From Podospora pseudoanserina (Eukaryota; Ascomycota; Sordariomycetes; Sordariales; Podosporaceae), in NCBI RefSeq assembly GCF_035222485.1, contig NC_085921.1, positions 3,472,001 to 3,536,000 of the forward strand: a stretch of 64,000 bases of DNA, given 5' to 3'. The notes beneath the pieces are model-generated. The model had not been told where the DNA came from. It ran no database searches and saw only the letters and a list, made by a program, of their open reading frames with translations. Below are positions 54,729 through 64,000 of this stretch, piece after piece (the stretch's first letter is position 1; each line of letters begins with the position of its first letter). The position numbers were made by a program, and so were the translations under genes.

Positions 54729-56787
54729 CTACGCAATAATCAGCTCCCTCTTTTTAAACTTACAATTCACAAACTTTGTTAACTCGCCCATGCCAACCCG
54801 GACGTATAGATCCCCAAGCTCAGCAGAATTTTGCTTAACCAACAGCACATTCAGAGACTGCTTCTGCTCATCCTCTTCGTCCACATTCCGGGACACAACA
54901 ACCGCCATAAAAGGGCCAGCAACCCTATCCCCTCGATCGAACACCCCCCAACCAAGAACCTCCTCGACATCACCACCCAACAGAGCATAGCACGCAGAAT
55001 GCTCCTCAAAATCGATCACATAAGCATGGATATCACAACCCACATCCCCCAACCTCTCACCAGAAGATCTCACCACCTCCACAGTCAGGCCCCTCAATAA
55101 CAGCCTCGCCTCTCTAATCATTTGATCATCAGGCATCACTCCAGACGGCACACCCCCTTCAATCTCCACACAACATTCCACCCTCCCCTCCGGAACAAAC
55201 GGCTCCCACGCCACCGGTCCGTCCAACGAAGCCCAAGACCAACTAGGTGCTCGCCGCGTCCACTTGGTCTTCTCCCTCAACTTCACTTCCTCCATCGCCC
55301 GATTCCCATCCGCACGCCACATCATATTCACCGCAAGCATGTCACTCCCCGGACCGCCAACAGCCACTCCTGCGCAAAACGAAATACTATTCCTCGGATC
55401 CCTAGCCTTGACATTGGCAATCATACCCTCAACAGCAAATAACTTATCCTCCCCATAGGTAAGATCACACGCGGTGTAATTCTGAACAATGGCGCACCAC
55501 GCCCAGGCGGGACCGTGGGAAACGGAGGCGCTGCTGCCGAGACGTTTTTCTTGATGCTGCGGTCGCCAGTCAGTTACATGCATCAAGGGAAAGGGGGACG
55601 GTGGTTCATCTCACTGCTGCCAAGACAAGACCATCCTCAGCAACACTATGCCGGATACACTCAAAGAACAGCTGTCCGACAGAAAACAGGACAATTCTCC
55701 GGCTCAGATTTCGTTCCTGGAGGACCCAGCCCCTGCTGTTCCATACGCTCGCGGTGACGACTTTGTCAAAGAATGGGGTATGTGGTCCCACGAAGAATGT
55801 TCGGGGCTTTGTACATCCCGGTGGTAGGTAAGAGAGCTCAACAACGGACTGATTTGTGATGGTGTCTCGAGGGTGAAACAAACCGCCGGTGGACGAGCTA
55901 GAACCCGTCGCGGCAATGGTAAGGTGGGCGTTTTGGTAGATGAGGCCCATTTGGGGTGCCTCTCGCAGCCAGTCGGGGCTATCATCCTGGATGATACAAA
56001 GGGCGTCAATCCAGAGGTAGCGGAGGCCGAGATTCCTCGTTGCAATGACGGCATCGCGGAGGGTGGCTGGCATGGCGGATATGTTTATTCCCGTGGTGGT
56101 GTGTTCAGCCAAGTTCGACTTGAGGGTACGAAGTTGTGTGGCTGCTGGACCCCAGCAGTAGCTCAACGCCGCATATCGTCCCAGTGCATTCTGACGATCC
56201 GTCACTTTGACAAAGGGGGTGTTGTTAGTCCCGACGTCCAACAGCCTGGTGGGAAAGCGGGTTGTGGATGATGTGTCTGCATCCGCCAAGGGCACAGAGT
56301 TGCACTCTGTATGGCTTCTCAGACAGGTTTCGAGCCATGTCTGGATTTGGCGGAAAGCTCCAGGGGAGTTTGGTGCTGGATGAAGAGCGTGGCCGGCAAT
56401 ATCCCCAGATAGAGCTGCATCACTTGACGGATCTGCCCAAGCATGCAAAAAAGCTCGGGCGTTGGAATTAGTTACGAGAACTGTTATTACACAGAGCTCA
56501 CGTCTTGTGTGTTCTACACTGTGGTATTTGTCTGAAGACAGCAGTACCTGGTGTACCCTCCCTTTCTTCAGCTTGATGGTGGGATGCGAGGCTTTGATTA
56601 GCTCGTCAAGTATTAACTTGCAAAGCGGACAGAGACTTGAAGATTGCTCCAGGTCTTGATAGGTTCGGTGGCGGTAGCCGAGTTGCTGACCGGTGGCTGT
56701 TGTGCGTATGGATGAGACTGTAAATGGTGATACACCACGACAGGAATCGCAGAGGCCCGAGGTGCTTTCCGTGTTCAGAGAGCTCAT
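54729..56787 (-). CDS. HET-domain protein 2
   Basis: Second HET protein, of a different subfamily from its neighbour. Exons 56787-55615 and 55556-54729 give 666 residues; the 58-nt intron (GTGAGA donor, CTGAC branch, GCAG acceptor) joins two long frames. An N-terminal cysteine-rich module (GLCDSCRGVS, SSLCPLCKLIL, residues about 11-55) has the CxxC spacing of a small zinc ribbon often found before HET domains. The HET core begins near residue 190 (RYAALSYCWGP), with AMPATLRDAVIATRNLGLRY and LWIDALCIIQDDSPDWL, then SSGGLF-type and SRGWVLQERNLSRRIVLF motifs. The second exon is the usual W-S-W-A-S tail (APSWSWASLDGPVAWEP) with a Glu-rich beta domain. ATG 56787 is chosen because the longer upstream frame begins without an ATG. 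Confidence 0.88.
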
Positions 56788-58602
56788 GTTTACCTGGTAA
56801 TCTTGACAGGACTCAACAGTTAGGTCAGGTATCAAAGGTGGTGATACTGGTTTAGGCTGGAAGCAAAGGAATAGATGCAAGTCCAATACCCAAACCAATG
56901 GTGCCTTTTCTCGCCGCTTTCTGCTCCAATCAAGTGAACGGTTCCCTGCACTCTTTACTTGGTCGCTATCTACAGACAGCTGCGCCGCTTACAAACAACT
57001 TACCCACGCCGCATAAAAGGATCAGCAAAATATCTCCACAGAACGTTACCACTACTGTCGATGTTGATGTTTGGATGCAGCAACGTTGGTTATGGTGGGG
57101 CTCGGCAAGTTTCCCTTCCACATGACGGCACGGCACGATGATTTCCAGCCAGGGTTTCGGGACCCGGCAGCTGGACACGATGGCCCGTGCCAAGAACATT
57201 CCAACGAAAATCGAGAAGATCATCAAAAATAGATCCATCTTCACCCGGAGGCCAGAACAATCGAGATCTTTCAAGTTTCACTTCAGCTGAAGAACATGAA
57301 GATCGACCTGAACCACCTGGAATGCGATGAGTTGGAGGCTTTGGGATCGCAGATGCAACCACAACAGTTCGGCATAACCAAACTGAACGAATCGACGGAA
57401 ATCAGAGCAGCCACCTCCACACCCCCTCCGCAAACCTCCTTTCCACCACCACGAACCACGACAAGGGTTGTCTTCCGAAGGGCCCAGACGGGCACACGGG
57501 TAGGAGCAGATGGCGCCAAACAACGCCTTCTTGCATCCCCATTCCCGTATCTTTCTTTTTGCTGACGAACTCCTCAACGTCAATATTACCGGCCCAGTTC
57601 CTCAGAAATGGACGCCTCGGACTTCGGCACTGGAGGCAGGTTGGAGAAGTCGATGAAAATCCCAAAAATGGAAATGCAAAGATACCGCTCTGACCGACCA
57701 ACATCAAAAGATTCAGGTCCCCACTGTCCCATCAACGTGGCTCGGATTAGACCCCAAGCGTTCTAGGCTCTTGGTTGGCGTTCAATAGTGATAGCTTGGA
57801 CAGGAGGCCATCATGCCAGTCACCTGTCTGCAGCCCAATCATCTCGGGGCGAAATCGAATGCCCATCCCCATACACAATAATTCCCATCTGATGCTGGCT
57901 CTTGGGGCTTCCCAATGTGGGAGGTAAGGTGCTTGCTGGTCACTGCAGTGAGTGCAGTGCGAGCGTTATTCCGGGCATCCAGTGCGGCTGGGAGCACTGA
58001 TGGTGTGGATTGGCGGTGATGGAGTGATTCGAGATGAGCCCAGCCAATCACATTGACTCCTTTCGGCAAGCAAGCCCCTCTTGGCAGCTCTTGGACCCTG
58101 GGATTCAGACGAACTAGCACCCCTGTCCCCAATAATACGAACGTGGGAAGCGAACAGGGGGGGCCGGATAGGATAAGGCAGAGGTCGAGGCTTGGGTGAG
58201 ATGCGGGATCCGCATTCGCCAGGGGGTCACAAGGTTCATGCAGGCCTCACTCCCAATCTCCTCTCTCAGCTCGTCGACGGAAGAGAAAAAAAAAACCGAT
58301 ATGAAGAACGCCGCTGCCGCTCACATCGGCCTGTGGGTCGACTCCTGTTCTTCTTCTTCTCTTTCTTGAACACCCCGTTTGTGCGACAGAAGAGACGTTC
58401 AGTCTTACTTCTTCTCGGGCATTGTCGTCTGTTGTTGTCCGATCTTACATACGTTCGCTTTCCGGCATATCATTCACTCGCTCACTCGCTCGAATCCGAG
58501 ACGAGATCTCACACATCGTACAACCCTCGCTATATAGACTCGACATTTCCGTCATAATATCTAATGTTTTAGACAAGATCGCAACCAGAGAACCGAGACA
58601 CA
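56788..58602. other. Intergenic region between HET protein 2 and the WSC peroxidase
   Basis: About 1.8 kb. Frames at 57139-57291 (MISSQGFGTRQLDTMARAKN...) and 57296-57565 look weakly protein-like but show no domain. I do not call a gene. The right end holds the peroxidase promoter. Confidence 0.4.
58531..58537 (+). promoter_or_regulatory. TATA-like box of the WSC peroxidase gene
   Basis: TATATAG 66 nt before the start codon at 58603, in a pyrimidine-rich leader. Confidence 0.4.
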
Positions 58603-61600
58603 ATGAGAACCAGAACCAGCAAGGGCTCTATCCTTGCCGGCCTGCTCCTGGCAGCGGGAGCGGGAACCGGCAGGGCGGATCCGACATGGCCCGCACCTAC
58701 CGATCAGATGGAGGAGATTGTTTTCCAGCTTCAGGGCATGGACGGGAGTTTGTTCAGTGATAACATCACGCCTTGTGATAATGAGGCCGCTGGGCCGGGG
58801 AGGGTGACAGCTAGCGAGTGGCTGCGCGTTGCTTTTCAGTATGTGACTTTTTCTTTGCGAGGACGGTCTTTGAGAAGGGCTAGAGAAGGGTTTCATGAGA
58901 TTGAAGATGGAGGGGGTGGTTTTTTGGAGAACTGGAAGTGGGATGAGCATCCAACTTGAGAACAAATGCTGATACAGACGACAGTGACATGGCTACCCAC
59001 AACAGGTTTTTCGACCGGGGCGGTCTCGACGGCTCGTTGCAATTCGAGCTCAGAAGCTCTGAAAACACGGGCCCAGGACACAACACCACACTCCAGTTCT
59101 ACGCGACATACTTGTCCAGCCGGTCAAGTCTTGCAGATCTGATCGCGGCCGGAGCGTATGCCGCTGTTCGCGCCTGCGGAGGACCAGTCATTCCACTGAG
59201 ATTAGGACGCAAGGATGCGCTGACGGCCGGCTCCTCTGGTGTTCCCCAACCAGAGAACTCAGTTGGCAGTTTCGTATCGCAGTTCGACCGCATGGGCTTC
59301 TCCCAAACTGAGATGATTCAAGTCGTGGCCTGTGGTCATACGCTCGGAGGAGTTCACAGGACCGAGTTCCCCAACATCATTCCCGCCGGCGTGTCAAATA
59401 TTCCCTTTGATACGTCCAAGGCCACCTTCGACAACAGAATTGCCACCGAGTATGTGTCTGGCAACACCACCAACCCCCTTGTAGTCGGTCCAGCTATTGC
59501 CATCAACCGCCATTCCGATTTCAAGGTCTTCAACAGTGACGGAAACGCGACCATCAGCACGATGACTTCGCCAAGTGCTTTCCAAAGCATCTGCCAGACT
59601 GTTTTGCAGAAGATGATCGACGTGGTGCCCTCCACTGTGACCTTGACTCCACCTATCGCTCCTTACACCGTCAAGCCGCAGGATATGCAGCTTACCCTTC
59701 AGTCTGGTGGTGCCAGCTTCCTCCTCACTGGAAAGATCCGTGTCCGGACCACCGAGATTCCGGGTAGCACCGTCACCAACTTGGTCTTGACGTGGAAGGA
59801 CCGGAACGGTGGCAACAGCTGTGGCTCTTTGTCATCCTGCTCCACGACCGCTACTCTCCAGGGTATTGCCAATGGTTTCGATGACACATTTGCTTTCTTT
59901 CCCATTGAGGCCACCATCCCTACATCGTCGGGTATCTCTTCCTTCACGATCACCATCAACCGCAATGATGGCTCCAGCCAAACATTTGATAACAATGGAA
60001 ACACCTATCCCTTGTCGGATGCCGTTGTCTTGCAAAAGACTCAGAGCTGCCTGTTGCAGACATCAGGCCAACTCACTGTTGCGGCCGTTGTTCGCAACGA
60101 TGTCGTCGGTGTTCCAGTGAACCTCGATATCGAGTATCAGACGCCCCGTACCGGTAATAGCGGCAACCCAGTCCCTGCCATCAACACAGCTACTGTTCAA
60201 ATGACCGAGGGTGACTGTATCGGCCCCTACACTTTCTACTCGGCCAGCTACACCATCCCCGGCGGCCGCAGCTACAATGCCAGAATCAGCATCACTGCTG
60301 GCGAGCACACCGATGACTTCAACAAGGCCAGCATCTTTGGCGGTACATGTGGCAGCTTTACAGGCACCCTTGCCTGCGGTAACGTTACTGAGCCCGTGAG
60401 CACCACCAGCTCCGCCACTGCTTCCAGCACCTCGACCTCGGTCTCTAGCAGCGTCGTCACAACCACGACTACCAGCAGCACCGGTATTCCCACCCCTAGC
60501 ATCAGACCCAGCGTTGGTGGCTACAACTTTGTTGACTGCTGGACCGAAGGCGCTGGTGGCATCCGCGCTCTTGGCGGTGCGTCTTTTGCCTACGATGAGA
60601 TGACTCTTGAATCCTGCGCCGCCAACTGCACTGGTTTCGATCTCTGGGGTACTGAGTATGGCCGTGAGTGCTACTGCGGAAACAGCCTTCACTCCAGCAG
60701 CTCCGAGGCTCCTGAAGCCGAGTGCAACATGCCCTGCGGTGGCGATCCCAGTGCCTTCTGCGGTGCTGGCAACAGAATCCAGCTCTACTCTACCACGGCC
60801 ACTCGCAGCACGTCTGCTACCCCCACGCCAACTGCCACCTTGAGCATCAAGCCCACTGTTGGTGCTTATGTGCGTGTTGGATGCCAGACTGAGGCCTCTG
60901 CCGGTCGCGCCTTGTCGGGGAACAGCTATGCTTCTGATGACATGACTCTTGAGTCTTGTGCTGCTTTCTGCAGCGGCTTCACGTATTTCGGCACTCAGTA
61001 CTCTCGTGAATGTAAGTTTTCCAGACGAGATCAATCTGTAGAGATATCACTGACACACAATAGGCTTCTGCGGAAACACCATCAATGGTAATAGCGCCCC
61101 TGCCCCTGATGCGGATTGCAGCATGACTTGCGCCGGCGATCCCTTCTCCTACTGCGGTGCTGGCAACAGATTGGAACTATACATCCTGGAGACTGCGTCT
61201 ACCTCAACCACCGGTGTACCTCCTGTCGAAGGTTAGACAGATCGCCTTTTCCGAATTTTGGACCAACAATTTCCTAACATCTTATCTAGTTACGACCACG
61301 GCCACTGCCACTGCCACGTCTACCACTTCTGCTGCCCCCACAGGAACACTTTCCCGGGTGCCTACCGTCTCTCCCTATAGTTACGCCGGCTGCTACACCG
61401 AGGGCACTGGCTCCCGCGCCCTCACCGGCAAGAGCACTTATGACTCCGAGATGACCCTCGAGTTCTGTGCCGGCTATTGCTCTGGTTACAAGTACATGGC
61501 CACCCAGTACAGCGCCGAGTGTTTCTGCGGGAACACGCTTCACTCGACCTCCACTGAGGCCGCCCAGGGCGACTGCTCCATGACCTGCGCCGGCAACGAG

Positions 61601-61972
61601 TTCCAGTACTGCGGAGGCCCCAACAGACTCGAGCTGTACGTCCAGGAGGACGTCGAAGCCCCAGCTGCCCCTTCCCAGCCAGAGACCGTTGGCAATTGGA
61701 CCTTTTACCAGTGCAGAACAGAGGGAAGCCCAGGACGCGCCTTGGCTGCCGAGACATACGCCGCTGACACCATGACTCTCGAGTCTTGCGCTGACTTTTG
61801 CGCTGGCTACACTTACTTTGGTACCGAGTACGCTAGGGAGTGCTTCTGCGGTAACTCTTTTGGTGTTGGCTCGATCGAGGCGCCTGCGGCAGAGTGCTCC
61901 ATGACTTGCGCGGGTAACGGATCGCAGTTCTGCGGTGCTGGTAACCGTCTGAGTATTTACCAAGCTGCTTAG
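58603..61972 (+). CDS. Secreted heme peroxidase with four WSC domains
   Basis: Large secreted protein: plant-type (class II-like) heme peroxidase followed by carbohydrate-binding WSC domains. Exons 58603-58838, 58985-61011, 61064-61231 and 61290-61972 give 1037 residues. Signal peptide near residues 1-25. Distal site: VAFHDMATHN, created only by splicing exon 1 to 2 (H79). Proximal heme His: H197 in ACGHTLGGVH. A linker of galactose-oxidase-like beta-sandwich character (about 275-560) has APYTVKPQDMQLTLQSG. A Ser/Thr-rich stretch precedes WSC domain 1 (about 591-680), WSC 2 (707-795), WSC 3 (839-925) and WSC 4 (942-1037), each with the pattern CxTEG...TLESCAxxC...RECYCG/CFCG...CGAGNRL. Family proteins of this mix are known from fungi. 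The last 3' part is rich in C, unlike most neighbours. Confidence 0.92.
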
Positions 61973-64000
61973 AGCAAGTGATCAGGGTGTTTGTTGGGTT
62001 GACGTTTTTTTGGTTTCATCGTGTATATATTTATTTTAGTCTTTGCCCGTACATTAGGATATCTTGTGATCCAGGTATATATACTATACTTCCTGGTACT
62101 TTTGAATACATCAAACATGCAAGTTTGTAAACAGATCACCAACCTCTCCAACATTGACCGATCCTGACATTGGCAGACGTATATTTTTTTGGGCTCACTT
62201 GACGCTCAACAACCAACCTATCCAATCTCCCGGTTTTTGTTCTGTTGACCCTAACCACCCAAAGCAAGGATCACCATGAAACCTTTGGGACATGTCACAT
62301 CACATCACATCTCTCAGCCTCACCTTCAATTTGTTGCAGACCGTCTTTTCGAATATTCGATCATCAAATCAATCTCAGCAACTCCGACAAGTTTCTGGCT
62401 TACTACCTTTACTAAACCTCCCAAGACCCTCTTGGCAACCACACAAATCCAACCCCAAAACCTGCTTCCAACATGCAAGCCAAGCGTCCCCTTTACCTAC
62501 CTAGCGACAAACACTCTAGGGATTTTCCCGGGAAAAACCTAAATTCCCACTCCTCTTCGTGTTCGTCGGGTGTCAGTTGTCATCAATCGATCAGTTGTTT
62601 TGCCCCAAAGTTCCAGACCCAGACCCTGACCCAGACCCAGAACCCCTCATTAGTTAGTAGACCGGAGCCCCCTCCGCACCAACAACTGCTCCGCCCAGAC
62701 TTGTTTTTTTTTTTTCACGGGGCATTGATTGCTTGGCAGAGACATGACTCTGGGGAAGATGGGGTAAGGGGCCAAAGAGGGAAAAGGCTCATGTGATGAC
62801 GGATATGAACAGCTTGTTGGTTGACAGCGACGGTTGGATGGTAGACTACTGTGGTTGATATCACCAAGCGAGGAAACAGAGAATAAAGAGTTGGATTGAT
62901 GAAACACCAGGAATTCGATCGTCACATAGGTAGAACGCAGGTTTGAACAAGCACCCAAGAACGACTTCTCCTGCCTGCTCCATGTCAAAGGAGGGGCTAC
63001 ACTAGGGAGCCCAGAGAACCAAAAAGCTGGAGAAGAAAAAAGCTGGAGGATAGGCGGAGGTATCCGTACCCAAAGCTCCACCAAACTTTGCATGACAATG
63101 CAAAGTGTGCTAGCTTTGGTTTTCCCCCTTTCCGTTTCCTTTTCCCCAGCTTTTTCTGTTGGGATGGTTTGGTTTGGTTATAGGCAGCTAGCTAGGTGAA
63201 TCCATGAATCATTAATTAGATCGCCAGCAGGCAGAGCGAGTTCGGTTCTCGGTCTTGTTAATTCATCAGCCTCAGTCTGTGTGTGTTCGTCCGGTATTAC
63301 ACTACCTACCGAAGTGGTGAAAGTACCTTTTAGTGAAGTTCTGTACGTACCTACCCAAAGGGACAGAACAGACAGACAAAACCGGCCGGCAGATGCAGAA
63401 TGTCTGAAAAGGGAATAAATGACTGACAAGCATCTGATTTTTCTTGCTTTTGCATACATACAGCAGCGTATCGATCGTTTCAATTCACACGCCTACAGAC
63501 GCCGCACACCCTTCGTCTGTGTCAATTGCAGTGACGTCCAAATTGATGAGATCTAAATCCCCATCTCATTGTTCACCTCGTGTTTCGCGGTTTTCGTTGC
63601 AATAACAGGTGTGTTGTTGTGTGTGTTGTTACCAAAAACTCTCTCGCCACTGCGCCATGGCCTAGCCTCCTCCACATCGATGGGGTCTGCCCAGCAAAGC
63701 TGAAGCTGGAGAAAATGGATCCCCCCTCCCCTTCCATGGATCAAACCACCAGAGATATCTAGAGAAGGTTTGACGTGTCTTTCTTTCTCGCGTCCTCCGG
63801 GGCCGTGATCCACCACTTCTCCTCCGCCGCCGTTGGCCAATAATTTTCCCAATGGTTTTACTTGAAACTTCCTTGTCATGGACACGTCCACACCTCTTTT
63901 GATTCATCGTCAATGAGAAGATCCTATGCTTGGAAAGTCAAGCTAAGAAAACTTGACTAGCTTCAACACCACTGAACACACACCCCCTCACCCCCCCTCT
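61973..64000. other. Right-hand intergenic region
   Basis: Two kilobases with no gene on either strand that I can support. Includes the 3' UTR of the peroxidase gene, short homopolymer runs (T10 near 62705) and a phrase-like CAGACCCTGACCCAGACCCAGA repeat near 62618-62642. It may hold the upstream region of a gene beyond the edge. Confidence 0.45.

Noticed and set aside
57139-57565. Short frames MISSQGFGTRQL... and MKIDLNHLECDELEALGSQ...
   Set aside because: Look mildly protein-like but cannot be joined by good splice sites and match nothing I know.
60063-61034. 323-codon minus-strand frame opposite the WSC peroxidase
   Set aside because: Ala/Gly/Ser-rich antisense of Thr/Ser/Ala codons; the sense strand explains it.

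Overview
This window looks like chromosomal DNA of a filamentous ascomycete, most probably a Sordariomycete close to the Sordariales (inference). The evidence is short introns (mostly 50-65 nt) with GTRNGT donors and CTRAY branch sites, 5S rRNA genes scattered as single copies, HET-domain genes, a GH15-family mannosyltransferase, WSC and LysM proteins, and protein sequences of Sordariomycete character. I place about 22 protein genes, two tRNAs and two 5S rRNAs. Four stretches look like decayed coding DNA.

Layout. 1-6.4 kb: gamma-tubulin complex subunit GCP5 (minus, cut by the window edge), a Kre2/Mnt1 mannosyltransferase (plus) and the WD40 scaffold MORG1/WDR83 (minus). 6.4-19.9 kb is gene-poor: an orphan bifunctional HAD phosphatase/class II terpene cyclase at 8.4 kb, a 5S gene, a degraded chitinase at 12.9-17.0 kb, and a six-cysteine secreted protein at 18.3 kb. 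19.9-36.3 kb is a dense housekeeping block: UTP13, an unknown membrane protein, MHF1/CENP-S, PGA2, farnesyltransferase alpha, mevalonate kinase, ribosomal protein eL38, a small one-pass membrane protein and STE24. 36.3-45 kb is mixed: tRNA-Glu, two gene relics, tRNA-Val, an F-box-like protein and a deaminase-like protein. 45.8-64 kb carries secreted enzymes and recognition genes: a GH3 beta-glucosidase, a class 3 lipase, two HET proteins on either side of a 5S gene, and a large peroxidase with four WSC domains.

How genes may work together. Mevalonate kinase, farnesyltransferase alpha and the CAAX protease Ste24 lie within 10 kb. They are an early step of farnesyl diphosphate supply, the attachment of that lipid to CAAX proteins, and the trimming of the product. 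The terpene cyclase upstream is predicted to draw on the same farnesyl diphosphate. The chitinase relic, beta-glucosidase, lipase, WSC peroxidase and six-cysteine protein fit a saprotroph's or antagonist's secretome.

Most notable: (1) the beta-glucosidase gene appears to have an exon of a single nucleotide between introns of 62 and 60 nt; (2) the HAD/terpene cyclase has both DDxxE and DxDTT motifs and no biosynthetic neighbours; (3) the farnesyltransferase alpha carries an unexplained N-terminal half of roughly 230 residues; (4) many genes change from C-rich to G-rich synonymous codons between their 5' and 3' ends.
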